The notes under the pieces are model-generated. The model was not told the DNA's origin and did no database searches. It saw nothing but the letters and a program-made list of their open reading frames with translations. This document shows positions 18,350-27,467 of a DNA stretch of 64,000 bases, in pieces; positions within the stretch are counted from its first letter, which is position 1; every line of letters begins with the position of its first letter. The DNA comes from JAYPAN01 sp049597955. Its GTDB lineage: Bacteria; Pseudomonadota; Alphaproteobacteria; RS24. Position numbers and translations under genes: made by a program. Location: contig JBMYND010000004.1 of NCBI GenBank assembly GCA_049597955.1, forward strand, positions 1-64,000. The letters are read 5' to 3'.

Positions 18350-19423
18350 CTAAAATTCGGCCAAACGAAAATCCGGTCTGGGTTGGCGGGCATTATGCAG
18401 CGCCACCTCAACCATTTCGCGCACTAATTCTTCAAGCTCGATTTTGGCCTCCCAGCCCAAAATCTGCTTGGCCTTGGCCGGATTGCCAATCAGCAAGTCA
18501 ACCTCAGTGGGGCGGAAATAGCGCGGGTCAATGGCGACCAGCACATCGCCCGTGGCGGCGTCGCGGCCCACTTCATCCACGCCCTCACCTTGCCATTCAA
18601 TCTGCCGTCCGATTTGCGCGAACGCCAATTCAACAAAGCGGCGCACGGTTTCGGTGCGTCCGGTGGCCAAGACAAAATCATCACCCTGTGTGTGTTGCAC
18701 AATGCGCCACATGCCCTCAACATATTCGCGCGCATGGCCCCAATCGCGTTTGGCGTCCAGATTGCCGAGATACAGCGTTTTCTGCTGTCCGGTCTCAATA
18801 TTGGCGGCGGCCATAGCGATTTTTTGGGTAACAAAGGTTTCGCCGCGCATCGGGCTTTCATGATTGAACAAAATCCCGTTTGAGGCGTGCATATTATAGG
18901 CTTCGCGGTAATTCACCGTTATCCAATAGGCGTAAAGCTTTGCGGCGGCATAGGGCGAGCGCGGATAAAACGGCGTTGTCTCGCTTTGCGGCACTTCCTG
19001 AACAAGCCCATATAATTCCGAAGTCGAAGCCTGATAAAAGCGGCATGTCTCCTGCAAATTCAATGTTCGAATGGCTTCGAGCAGACGCAAAGTGCCAATC
19101 GCATCGGCATTGGCGGTATATTCTGCGGTTTCAAAACTGACTTGCACATGGCTTTGTGCGGCCAGATTATAAATCTCTGTCGGCTGGATTTCCTGCACCA
19201 GACGTATCAGATTGGATGTGTCGGTCAAATCGCCATAATGCAGGGAAAATCGTGTATCACCCTCATGCGGGTCAATATAAATATCATCTACCCGCGCCGT
19301 GTTGAAACTGGAGGCGCGGCGCTTAACACCATGCACTTCATAGCCTTTTTCCAGCAGAAGACGGGATAAATAGGCGCCATCCTGTCCGGTCACGCCGGTT
19401 ATCAGTGCAGTTTGCTTTCCCAT
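18350..19423 (-). CDS. gmd: GDP-mannose 4,6-dehydratase
   Basis: 357 residues, full length for the family. Extended-SDR enzyme converting GDP-D-mannose to GDP-4-keto-6-deoxy-D-mannose, precursor of GDP-fucose, GDP-rhamnose or GDP-perosamine. Visible hallmarks are the NADP-binding TGVTGQDGAYLSRLLL at the N-terminus, the RRASSFNT segment, the catalytic Thr/Ser-Glu in ASTSELYG, Tyr-x3-Lys in SPYAAAKLYAYW, and NGILFNHESPMRGETFVT typical of Gmd. It is the last gene of the minus-strand glycan operon, 85 bases after the epimerase gene. Confidence 0.93.
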   Translation of the reverse strand: MGKQTALITGVTGQDGAYLSRLLLEKGYEVHGVKRRASSFNTARVDDIYIDPHEGDTRFSLHYGDLTDTSNLIRLVQEIQPTEIYNLAAQSHVQVSFETAEYTANADAIGTLRLLEAIRTLNLQETCRFYQASTSELYGLVQEVPQSETTPFYPRSPYAAAKLYAYWITVNYREAYNMHASNGILFNHESPMRGETFVTQKIAMAAANIETGQQKTLYLGNLDAKRDWGHAREYVEGMWRIVQHTQGDDFVLATGRTETVRRFVELAFAQIGRQIEWQGEGVDEVGRDAATGDVLVAIDPRYFRPTEVDLLIGNPAKAKQILGWEAKIELEELVREMVEVALHNARQPRPDFRLAEF

Positions 19424-19508
19424 ATCGCTAAATCTCCGACCGATTGTGATGTGTTACTAACATGTTCATCAAAATAGTAAATGTCATTGGCGCGCCTCTT
19501 TTCACGCC

Positions 19509-20432
19509 CTATAGCGCCTCAACAAAACGCTTAATACCGGTATTAATGTCAATGGGCGATTGTAAATTGAAAGCCGCATTTAATTTTTTCAAACAAGGAT
19601 ATATTCCAAACTGGTCGCCCGGCGTGCCGCCCGACACAATTATATCGCGCGGGCCGGTGGCTTTTTGAATGGCATTGAGCAAATCACCGACTGTGGTGCG
19701 CTGGCCGGCACCAAGATTGTAAAAATCATTATTGGCCGCATCATTGCCGAGCGCCTGCAGCCAGACGTCAACCACATCATCGATGAAAATAAAATCACGA
19801 TAACGGTCGAGCGACCCTTTTACCTCGATTTCCTTGCCGTTCAGGGCCTGCGCCAAAAAAATCGAGACCATGCCCTGACGCATATTGCGCATATCCTGAC
19901 CCGGGCCATAGACATTGAACATGCGAAAACCAATAAATGGCAATTGCGGGGCAAAAATGCGCAGATATTGTTCGGCGGCCAGCTTGCCGACACCATAGCA
20001 GGAGCTTGGCGTGGCGATGGCTGTTTCCGGTGTCGGCGTGTCGGGCTGCTGGCCATAAACCGACATGGAACTGGCGTAGACGAGTTTGCGAACACGCTTT
20101 TCAATGCCGAAGCGAATAAGGTTCAGTGTCGCAATGGTGTTTTTTTCCAAATCGGCGACCGGATTGTCAAAGCTGATTTCGCCGGAAGATTGTCCGGCGA
20201 GATGGCAAATATAATCATAATCGCCGGTCAGTTTCTGATAAGTGTCGGCTTGCGCCAAATCGCCGATTATCAAATGCGCTGCTTGCGGCACATTGGTTTC
20301 ATGGCCGGATGAAAAATCATCAATGCCGGTCACTTGCGCGCCCTGAGACATTAATGTGCGCGCCAGCTCGGCAGCGATAAACCCGCCAATGCCAGTGACC
20401 AATATATGTTTCCCGTCCAATGGCTGGGTCAT
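19509..20432 (-). CDS. NAD-dependent sugar epimerase/dehydratase (extended SDR)
   Basis: 307 residues. Rossmann start HILVTGIGGFIAAELA, YASSMSVYG and the active-site Tyr/Lys in SSCYGVGKLAAEQY, then GFRMFNVYGPGQ, all as in UDP-glucose 4-epimerase/RmlB-like proteins. The glycine motif is GIGGFIA rather than GGAGFIG, a mild divergence. The substrate cannot be told from sequence: a UDP- or GDP-hexose, possibly the Gmd product, is likely given the neighbours. It lies between the HAD phosphatase gene (31 bases) and gmd in one minus-strand operon. Confidence 0.85.
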   Translation of the reverse strand: MTQPLDGKHILVTGIGGFIAAELARTLMSQGAQVTGIDDFSSGHETNVPQAAHLIIGDLAQADTYQKLTGDYDYICHLAGQSSGEISFDNPVADLEKNTIATLNLIRFGIEKRVRKLVYASSMSVYGQQPDTPTPETAIATPSSCYGVGKLAAEQYLRIFAPQLPFIGFRMFNVYGPGQDMRNMRQGMVSIFLAQALNGKEIEVKGSLDRYRDFIFIDDVVDVWLQALGNDAANNDFYNLGAGQRTTVGDLLNAIQKATGPRDIIVSGGTPGDQFGIYPCLKKLNAAFNLQSPIDINTGIKRFVEAL

Positions 20433-20463
20433 CCGGCTTGCCTCCCTGTCTTGAAATCACACT

Positions 20464-21117
20464 TCATTTTATCATATCCGCCAGGCTTTCGACATGTTGC
20501 AAATCATGGGCTTGCAGATAATCCGGCCAGTCGGCAAATTCGCTCCAGCCGGATATAAACATAAAATCGCAATCGAAATCGCGGGCAACCACATGGTCAA
20601 GCCGACTGTCGCCAAAATATATGGCCGGTTGGGCAAAATGCCCGCTGGCGAAATGGCGTTCAAAAATCTCATGCTTGGAGGCCGGGCTGCCATATATGCC
20701 GCCATCGAAAAGGGCGGTCAGCCCGCGTTGGTCGAAAATATCGCGCAATTCCGCCTCATCTGAGCCGGACACAATCGACCAAGGCAGATTGCCGCAAGCG
20801 CGTTTCAAATCGGTAAGGCCGGGCGTAATGGCGCAGGTCAAAAGGCGCCCTTTCACATAATCGGCAAAGCCTGCCGCCATGCGCTCAATCTCGCCGGCTT
20901 CGGTCGCGCGTTGCAAATGCGTCTCAAACAGCCATTGAAATTTGCGATAGCGCGACATGCCGCCATTTTGCGTGTGATAGGTGACAAGCGCTTCCGCCGC
21001 CGCTTCACCATAGGGCTGCGCCACGTGAAAAAACCCGTCCGTCTTCAATTTATTGGAGTCGAGAATGACGCCATCACAATCAAATATCAGGCTGTGATAA
21101 TCGCGCAAAGGGCGCAT
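20464..21117 (-). CDS. HAD-superfamily phosphatase of surface-sugar cluster
   Basis: 217 residues. HAD motif I is LIFDCDGVILDS (nucleophile and acid Asp), motif II WSIVSGSDEAE, and motifs III/IV lie around PAIYFGDSRLDHVVAR. The helical cap (about 20-90) is of the subfamily I type. It starts inside a TGATG overlap with the stop of the KdsB-like gene, indicating translational coupling. Kdo and nonulosonate pathways need a phosphatase (KdsC or NanP type) between condensation and CMP activation; this protein is a candidate for that step, by context only. Confidence 0.8.
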   Translation of the reverse strand: MRPLRDYHSLIFDCDGVILDSNKLKTDGFFHVAQPYGEAAAEALVTYHTQNGGMSRYRKFQWLFETHLQRATEAGEIERMAAGFADYVKGRLLTCAITPGLTDLKRACGNLPWSIVSGSDEAELRDIFDQRGLTALFDGGIYGSPASKHEIFERHFASGHFAQPAIYFGDSRLDHVVARDFDCDFMFISGWSEFADWPDYLQAHDLQHVESLADMIK

Positions 21118-21866
21118 CAGGCAATACCGGCTTTCAGCGCCGCCTCTACTTTGGCGACATCTTCCGGGAAATCGACCGGAATGGATTGCCCGCTCATTGG
21201 CAGCATGTGGACATTGTGGCCCAATTCGAGAAACCGCAAAATCTCAATATCCTCAATTTCCTCTATCGGTGTTTTGCGGCCATAATCGGCATAGGCCAGA
21301 AGCGGGTCGCGTGGAAAGGAATAGGCGCAAACTTGCCGCCAGGCTTTTTCAAATTGGCCCTTTTTATTGCCCGGCACGCTGGCGCGGGTCATATAAAGCA
21401 GCCTGCCATCGAGCGCCGTCACCACTTTCGGACAGGCTGTGCTGTGATAATCTTTCGCCTCGGTAATTTCGGTATAGCCGCACATGACTTGCAGCGGGTC
21501 GGCACAGGCTGCTGCAATCAGCTTTTGCACATCATCCGGATTGAAAACCGGTTCATCGCCCTGGACATTTATATAAAGCGCATGGTCGGTTTGGCGCGCA
21601 ACATCGGCGACGCGATCGGTTCCGGTCAAGCAATTTTCCGCCGTCATCAACCAGCCCATATTATGCGCGTCGCATATTGCGCCAATGCGCGCATCATCTG
21701 TGGCAATGATGATTTTATCGCGCGCAACCGCTTTGGCGCATTGCTCGAAAGTGCGCACAATCATTGGCACGCCGTCTATTTCCACCAAAGGTTTGCCGGG
21801 CAGGCGCGTCGATTGATAACGCGCCGGTATGACGACCAGAAAATCGGCTTGCCCGTCGCCCGCCAT
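21117..21866 (-). CDS. CMP-ulosonate synthetase, KdsB-like (3-deoxy-manno-octulosonate cytidylyltransferase family)
   Basis: 249 residues, same length as E. coli KdsB. The nucleotide-binding start VVIPARYQSTRLPGKPL, the metal-binding NVQGDEPVF and the VDFPEDV end are conserved. Other motifs differ: where KdsB has HQSGTER this protein has NCLTGTDR, and the RATIPW substrate loop is RASVPG. I therefore call it a KdsB-family enzyme that may activate a sugar other than Kdo. It is coupled by TGATG overlaps to the aldolase upstream and the HAD phosphatase downstream. A housekeeping kdsB would be expected elsewhere in the genome. Confidence 0.8.
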   Translation of the reverse strand: MAGDGQADFLVVIPARYQSTRLPGKPLVEIDGVPMIVRTFEQCAKAVARDKIIIATDDARIGAICDAHNMGWLMTAENCLTGTDRVADVARQTDHALYINVQGDEPVFNPDDVQKLIAAACADPLQVMCGYTEITEAKDYHSTACPKVVTALDGRLLYMTRASVPGNKKGQFEKAWRQVCAYSFPRDPLLAYADYGRKTPIEEIEDIEILRFLELGHNVHMLPMSGQSIPVDFPEDVAKVEAALKAGIA

Positions 21867-23470
21867 CAGAAGGAATAAACCGATTGCACGGGGATATTGA
21901 ACAGGGTCGGCGTAACAGACGCCAATGCGACAGCCTGTTCATTGGCGGCATAAAGCGAGAATGTGCTTTCCAAATCGAAATTGCGCGCATCGGCACCGGC
22001 ATAACCATCGGCACCGGCCAGATAGATTTTTTCCGCCCCGCCACTATTGGCAATGGCCAGCGCATAAGCCACGCCGAGCGGGTGGGGCAATACCGCCCCT
22101 GTGGCATGAAAGCTGAATTCATCGGCCTTGATGGTAAGGCCATAATCGCGGAATTTGGCATTGTCCAATTGCCCGCCAACCGCTTCTGAGACCGAAGCAA
22201 GCGGCAGCACAATTGGTTGGCGGAAGCGGCTATAGGCAGAAAAATCGCTCAAAATCCGCTTGGTGTGACAGGCTACGCGCAAGTCAACCAGCCCATCATC
22301 CAATGATTGCTCGGTATTCAGGGCAATCACATAGGGTTTGTGTTCGCCAATAAAACTTTCCAATGCCGATTTATATTGGCCGACACTGGGGCCGGAAGCG
22401 ACGACGAGAATTGTGCGCCCTTGCAGCGTATCGCGCGGACACCAGTCGCCATCGCCGGTTTGGGGTGCAAAGCGCAAGGCTTCTTCGAGCAATTCGCGGT
22501 CATATTTCTTGCCGTCGCTTTTCAAAAACTCAATCGCATCAATAATGTCATCTGTGCCATAGCGATTATCTTCCAGCATTTCCTGTATATAGGTCGGGTG
22601 GATTTGCAATTGCCCGGCGCGGTAATAGAAATAATTCTCGCCCCAGCCACAGCGTTCTTTCATCGGCTTGAAAAACTTGTCAATCACCCGCATCAGTGGC
22701 ACGGGGTTGATTTTTTTCTCGCCCATAATGCTTGGCTCGGCAATCATATATTCGGTCTGTGCATTGCCCGGCCCGCGCCCCATGCCGGTGACAGTGCTGT
22801 CGGCAAAGCGCGCACCGGCATCAATTGCATCCAATGTGTTTTGCACGGCCAATCCCATATTATCATGCATGTGGACGCCAATTGCGCCCGACCAGCTTTC
22901 GCCGATTTTGCCGATAATTTCGCGTGTGCGCGCCGGTTTCAGGCTGCCCGTGCTGTCGGCAATATAGAGGGCCTCAATCGGGGCATTTTGCACATCGCTG
23001 ACAAATTGGGTGATTTCGTCATCTGTGCGGCTGGCAATTTGCATGAGGTTGAGGCCAATCAAATAGCCTTTTTCATGCAGCAAATCCACCGCCGGCAGAA
23101 TGTCGTTATATTCGTGGAAATGACAGGCAATGCGGACAAGCACAATGGCACTCTCATCGGCCGGGCAGAACAGCTCTTCAATCGCGGCGCGGGCGCCGTT
23201 TTCATGGCGCAAAATATCGGAAGCATTCAGCATGACGCCCAATTTGACCGCCTCCGGCACGCGGAATTGCTTCAGATAGCTTTCCGTGGTGAAAGCATGG
23301 GCGCCGAAAAACTGCTTTTGCTGCAAGGCGCGAAAGCCAATTTCAACATAGTCGATTTGCGCCGCGCCCATAGCGTCAAGATAATCCTGCACCACATCAA
23401 GCGGGAAATCCCACTTATTGTAATAGCCGCCATCGCGCAATGTGCAATCAATTGTAACAGTCTCGCTCAT
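21866..23470 (-). CDS. DRE-TIM aldolase fused to Maf/DUF115-like C-terminal domain
   Basis: 534 residues, first gene of the minus-strand operon. The N-terminal half (about 1-300) is a DRE-TIM metallolyase like 4-hydroxy-2-oxovalerate aldolase or isopropylmalate synthase: DCTLRDGGYYN at the start, metal-binding His pair in GVHMHDNMG (about 200) and GMGRGPGNA (about 230). The C-terminal part (about 348-534) starts RTILVVASGPSVGQYK and contains AEKIYLAGADGYAG. The GPS motif and layout recall the MAF_flag10/DUF115 (MptE-like) domain found in flagellin nonulosonate transferases. Members of the first family join a pyruvate unit to an aldehyde, so the protein could build the carbon skeleton of a keto-acid sugar. 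Substrate and function of the second domain are unknown. Confidence 0.75.
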   Translation of the reverse strand: MSETVTIDCTLRDGGYYNKWDFPLDVVQDYLDAMGAAQIDYVEIGFRALQQKQFFGAHAFTTESYLKQFRVPEAVKLGVMLNASDILRHENGARAAIEELFCPADESAIVLVRIACHFHEYNDILPAVDLLHEKGYLIGLNLMQIASRTDDEITQFVSDVQNAPIEALYIADSTGSLKPARTREIIGKIGESWSGAIGVHMHDNMGLAVQNTLDAIDAGARFADSTVTGMGRGPGNAQTEYMIAEPSIMGEKKINPVPLMRVIDKFFKPMKERCGWGENYFYYRAGQLQIHPTYIQEMLEDNRYGTDDIIDAIEFLKSDGKKYDRELLEEALRFAPQTGDGDWCPRDTLQGRTILVVASGPSVGQYKSALESFIGEHKPYVIALNTEQSLDDGLVDLRVACHTKRILSDFSAYSRFRQPIVLPLASVSEAVGGQLDNAKFRDYGLTIKADEFSFHATGAVLPHPLGVAYALAIANSGGAEKIYLAGADGYAGADARNFDLESTFSLYAANEQAVALASVTPTLFNIPVQSVYSF

Positions 23471-23629
23471 AACTCACCCGAAAGGCTTCATCCTTGCCAA
23501 TAATACAACTTTCGAGCGTGTTTTAGCCTTATTTGCCTTGCAAGACCAGACAATGAAAACACATTATGTTTGTCGCCGGATTATATTGCCGTTACAACGC
23601 CTTATCGCCATTTATATGTCGAGGGAAGC

Positions 23630-24673
23630 ATGGCCAAACAAAAGACAGCGCTGATAACCGGCATTACCGGTCAGGATGGCGCATATTTGGCGCAATTTCT
23701 GTTGCAAAAAAATTATCATGTGGTCGGCGCGGCGCGGCGTGCCTCGACGCTCAATCTGCCACGCCTTGCCGAATTGGGGATTTCCGCATCGATTGATTTG
23801 CGGATGCTGGATATTCAGGATTTGACCGGCATTATTCGGTTGATAGACGACATCGCGCCGGATGAGATTTATCATTTGGGCGGGCAAAGTTCGGTGCCGG
23901 CCAGTTTCCAGCAGCCCATTTACACAGCCGAAACAACGACGCTGGGCATATTGCGCCTGCTTGAAGCGATAAAGCTGACCGCGCCGGAGACGCGGCTGTT
24001 TTATGCCTCCAGCAGCGAGATTTTCGGGCGCGGTGCGGCCGGTCAAAAGCTTGATGAAACCAGTATTTGCCGCCCGCGTTCACCCTATGGTGTTGCCAAG
24101 CTGATGGCTTATTGGAGTGTTAAAAATTACCGCGAAGCCTATCGGCTGAATGTGTCCAGCGGGATTTTGTTCAATCATGAAAGCCCAATGCGCGGCATGG
24201 ATTTCGTGACCCGCAAAATCACCGCTTCGCTGGCGCAAATGGCGTGTGGAAGCCAGCAAATCCTGTCGCTGGGCAATCTCGACAATGCCCGTGATTGGGG
24301 TTATGCGGCCGATTATGTTGAGGCGATGTGGCGAATGTTGCAGCACGACAAGGCCGATGATTTTGTGATTGCCAGCGGTGAGATTCACAGCGTGCGCGAA
24401 TTTGTTGATGCGGCGGCCGCCGTGATGGGTTTTGACATGGTTTGGGAAGGCCAAGGCATTGCAAGCAAAGGCTTTGACCGCAAAACCGGTCGCCAATTGG
24501 TCGGTGTTGACGCGGCTTTTTTCCGTCCTTCCGAACCCGATACGCTGCTCGGCAATGCCGACAAAGCCCGACAGCTTTTGGGCTGGACACCGCGCACCGA
24601 TTTTCAGCAATTGGTTGAGATTATGGCCGAGGCTGATTTGGCGCGTGCGCGCAATGGTAAAGTCTGGTTTTAA
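23630..24673 (+). CDS. GDP-mannose 4,6-dehydratase paralogue
   Basis: 347 residues from the ATG at 23630, preceded by GAGGGA; this start gives the expected MAKQKTALITGITGQDGAYL Rossmann N-terminus. The active site is ASSSEIFG plus SPYGVAKLMAYW, and SGILFNHESPMRG is as in Gmd. It is clearly related to the gmd at 18350 but differs in the substrate-lining loop after the first strand (RRASTLNLPRLAEL) and is 10 residues shorter. It may act on another GDP-hexose or be a divergent Gmd such as those making GDP-6-deoxy-lyxo-hexulose. It is divergent from the aldolase operon across a 159-base gap. Confidence 0.85.
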   Translation: MAKQKTALITGITGQDGAYLAQFLLQKNYHVVGAARRASTLNLPRLAELGISASIDLRMLDIQDLTGIIRLIDDIAPDEIYHLGGQSSVPASFQQPIYTAETTTLGILRLLEAIKLTAPETRLFYASSSEIFGRGAAGQKLDETSICRPRSPYGVAKLMAYWSVKNYREAYRLNVSSGILFNHESPMRGMDFVTRKITASLAQMACGSQQILSLGNLDNARDWGYAADYVEAMWRMLQHDKADDFVIASGEIHSVREFVDAAAAVMGFDMVWEGQGIASKGFDRKTGRQLVGVDAAFFRPSEPDTLLGNADKARQLLGWTPRTDFQQLVEIMAEADLARARNGKVWF

Positions 24674-24769
24674 CCGGACGCCGAAAACAAGTCTGGTTGT
24701 GAGCATTTGCGGGCGAAAGAAGTTGCCCCATTGGACAGGTTTCTGGCATATCATGGCCATGAGGCCAGC

Positions 24770-26047
24770 ATGAACCAAACAGACCAATCAACAACAAGTG
24801 TGCAGGAACGCACGCGCGGCATGACATTGCTGTTTATTTGCCTGCTATCGCTCGGCATGGGGCAATCGCTGTTTTTTGCCATTTTGCCGCCTGTGGCCCG
24901 TGATTTGGGCATGACGGAAATTCAGGTCAGCGCGATTTTTACCCTGTCGGCTGTGTTATGGGTGATTATGAGCCCGTTTTGGGGACGGCGCAGCGATATT
25001 TGGGGGCGTAAGCCGGTCATATTGCTCGGCCTGACCGGATTTGGCATATCGACCGGCGGCTTCGGCATTTTGCTGGCACTGGGTCAGCAGGCGGTTTTGC
25101 CCCTGATGACGCTGTATATTTTGATGGTGCTGGTACGCGCCATATTCGGCTTTTTTGGCTCCGGCACACCGACTGCCGCGCAAGCCTATATTGCTGACCG
25201 AACCACACGGGCCGAGCGCACATCAGGTGTTGCTGCTATCGGTGCCGCCTTTGGCATGGGCACAATTATGGGGCCGGGCTTTGCCGCGGCTTTGGCGGCT
25301 TTTCATTTGCTGGCCCCGTTTTTTGCCCTGTCTTTGCTGGCTTTGGCCGGGTCATTGGCAATTTTTTTGTTTCTGCCGGAGCGGCGTCCGCCTTCGAGCA
25401 TTGAGCAACAAGCGGCCAAATTGAAAATATCAGACAGCCGCATTCGCCCGTTTTTGTTTATGGGGGTGGCCGTTTCAATGATTCAGGCGGCGGTGATGCA
25501 GGTGGCGGCGTTTTTTGTCATGGACACGCTCAATCTGAATGGCGAGGAAACCGCACAAATTGTCGGCGTTGGCATGATGAGCATGGCAATGGCGACTTTA
25601 TTCGCCCAGCTTGTTGTGATTCCGCGCACCAGCATGTCGGTGCGCGGGCTTTTGACCATGGGTATTGTCGTCACCATGCTGGGCATCGCATTGCTGCTTC
25701 TGCCAATGAGCAGCGGGTTGTTTGTGTTTGCGCTGACGTTGAAAGGTTTCGGCATGGGGCTGATGCGCCCTGCTGTGGCGGCTGGCGGATCGCTGGCGGT
25801 CACGCCTGAAGAGCAGGGGGCGGTGGCCGGTCTCAACAGTTCAACAGCGGCGGTCGGCATTATTTTTGTGCCAATTATTGCCATGCCGCTTTATCTGGTC
25901 TTGCCGACCGGCCCGTTCTGGATTGCTTTGGTGCTGTCGGGCATGATGCTGTTTTTGACGCGCTCACCGGCGCTGGATGCGCTTGAAGAGCCATTGGATG
26001 TTGAAGAAATTGAGGAAGAAACGCTCAGCACGCCGGCGCGGCATTAG
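24770..26047 (+). CDS. MFS transporter, TCR/Tet-like
   Basis: 425 residues from the ATG at 24770 (GAGG five bases upstream). Twelve hydrophobic segments are visible. The loop 2-3 signature reads GRRSDIWGRKPVI, the classic MFS motif A, and the motif C region reads GMGTIMGPGFAAAL, usual for drug:H+ antiporters. The C-terminus is acidic (LDVEEIEEE). Substrate unknown; the proximity to the glycan genes may be coincidental. The stop overlaps the convergent hydrolase stop by 3 bases (TTAG). Confidence 0.85.
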   Translation: MNQTDQSTTSVQERTRGMTLLFICLLSLGMGQSLFFAILPPVARDLGMTEIQVSAIFTLSAVLWVIMSPFWGRRSDIWGRKPVILLGLTGFGISTGGFGILLALGQQAVLPLMTLYILMVLVRAIFGFFGSGTPTAAQAYIADRTTRAERTSGVAAIGAAFGMGTIMGPGFAAALAAFHLLAPFFALSLLALAGSLAIFLFLPERRPPSSIEQQAAKLKISDSRIRPFLFMGVAVSMIQAAVMQVAAFFVMDTLNLNGEETAQIVGVGMMSMAMATLFAQLVVIPRTSMSVRGLLTMGIVVTMLGIALLLLPMSSGLFVFALTLKGFGMGLMRPAVAAGGSLAVTPEEQGAVAGLNSSTAAVGIIFVPIIAMPLYLVLPTGPFWIALVLSGMMLFLTRSPALDALEEPLDVEEIEEETLSTPARH

Positions 26048-27051
26048 GCGGTTTTGCGCTTTGCTTGCTGGGCGCGCCAAACATCCATTTGGGTGATAAC
26101 AGATGCCGCAAAAGCATGCGGCCTGTCGAGCATAATATGGTGGCGCGCGCCGGGAATGTCATAATAGGGAACATCGGGGCGCAATGCGCGCATATGGGCA
26201 ATCATCTCGCGGCGCGTCAATTTCTCGAAATCATGGCTCATGCCCCCAAACATGGCGGCCATGGGAATCTTGATATTTTCATACATGGCATTGATGTCGC
26301 GCCCAATCACAAAGCCGACATAAATTGACGGGTCAAATTTCCATGTCCAGCCTGCTTCATCGGAGGAGCCGCGCCCGGGATTGGCCCCTTTGACAATCTC
26401 GCGCACAGAATGTTCGGCGATATAATCAAGGATAAACTGGTTTTCGCAAGGCTGTTCCGGTGCCAGTCGAAAACGCCCCTCGGCGGCTTGGCGGCTGGGG
26501 TAAACCCGTGTTGGCTTGGCTTCGAGACGGTCAGCATACCATTCTTCATGGGCGTGGTCGGGGCGGATGTGATAATCGCATATCATCAGCGCCGACAGGC
26601 TGGCCGGATATTGATGCGCCGCTGTCAGGCCGATAAGCCCGCCAAAACTATGGGCTATCAGGAATGGTTTGGCGGCTTGCGGTGTGCGCGCATGGGCATG
26701 GTCGGTCATGGTGACAATTGCTTCGGCCATCATGTCGCGCGAATAGGCAGCGAACCAGCCAGCATCGCCCATGCCGGGCAAATCCATGGAAATGACTTGA
26801 TAATCCTTGGTCAAAAGCGGGGCGATGAAATCAAACCAACGCGCATGGGCGCCATCACCATGCAATAGGGCGATAATCGGCGCCTCTTGTGACGGCCCGG
26901 CCCAGCGTCGATAATGCAGGCGGCTGTCTTGAAACGGCAGATAAACGTCTTCGGGCGCTTCGCCAATGGCTTTTTGAAACCAGTCCGGCTGGAAGTCCAC
27001 CAATTCATTTTCGGGAATCAAACTCTGCTGATTGGCATTATTCGTTTTCAT
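26044..27051 (-). CDS. Alpha/beta hydrolase
   Basis: 335 residues from the ATG at 27051 (AGAG upstream), which avoids an unlikely Arg-rich extension. Oxyanion loop LLHGDGAHARWF, nucleophile elbow AHSFGG and C-terminal catalytic His in GARHHIMLDRP are all present. The acid is probably an Asp/Glu near the MSHDFE segment. Substrate not predictable; esterases, epoxide hydrolases and haloalkane dehalogenases share the fold. Transcribed divergently from rpmJ. Confidence 0.85.
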   Translation of the reverse strand: MKTNNANQQSLIPENELVDFQPDWFQKAIGEAPEDVYLPFQDSRLHYRRWAGPSQEAPIIALLHGDGAHARWFDFIAPLLTKDYQVISMDLPGMGDAGWFAAYSRDMMAEAIVTMTDHAHARTPQAAKPFLIAHSFGGLIGLTAAHQYPASLSALMICDYHIRPDHAHEEWYADRLEAKPTRVYPSRQAAEGRFRLAPEQPCENQFILDYIAEHSVREIVKGANPGRGSSDEAGWTWKFDPSIYVGFVIGRDINAMYENIKIPMAAMFGGMSHDFEKLTRREMIAHMRALRPDVPYYDIPGARHHIMLDRPHAFAASVITQMDVWRAQQAKRKTA

Positions 27052-27170
27052 GGCATACTCTCTGGAATTGGCTTCTTCGGAAAAGCGCGCGGGCCGCCGC
27101 CAATGGAACCGGCCTCGGAACCGCCGGAAGACACCATATTTTGCGGCTTTTGCCAAGTCCCAACTGGCTA

Positions 27171-27199
27171 TTGACAGGCCCGCCTGCGTCAAGTAGTTT
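27171..27199 (+). promoter_or_regulatory. Candidate sigma-70-type promoter of rpmJ
   Basis: A perfect -35 box TTGACA (27171-27176) is followed after 17 bases by a weak -10 TAGTTT (27194-27199). Transcription would begin about 80 bases before rpmJ. Confidence 0.4.
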
Positions 27200-27284
27200 C
27201 CCGACTTTCCTGCCTTGGTGTCGGGTCTCAGACTGGCATTATGGCGTTTTGATTGTAGCCCGAAAGGGCCGTATGGAGCCGGGG

Positions 27285-27410
27285 ATGAAAGTCCGTAATT
27301 CGCTCAAATCGCTGCGTGGTCGCCATCAGAAAAACCAGCTGGTGCGTCGTCGGGGTCGTTTGTTTGTCATTAATAAAGTCAACAAGCGTTTCAAGGCACG
27401 TCAGGGCTAG
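27285..27410 (+). CDS. rpmJ: Ribosomal protein L36, cysteine-free form
   Basis: 41 residues, very basic: MKVRNSLKSLRGRHQKNQLV then RRRGRLFVINKVNKRFKARQG. This is the alphaproteobacterial L36 without the zinc-binding Cys/His set, normal for the class. It is a small component of the 50S subunit. ATG preceded by GGAGCCGGGG. Confidence 0.95.
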   Translation: MKVRNSLKSLRGRHQKNQLVRRRGRLFVINKVNKRFKARQG

Positions 27411-27467
27411 GCCGCCTCTTCGCGCCTGTCCGGTTTGGTTGCGCCTGTCGCAACATTTTCGCCCACA

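Noticed and set aside
22307..23503. Plus-strand open frame of about 398 codons over the aldolase gene
   Set aside because: Antisense shadow of a convincing aldolase; the translation shows no family motif.
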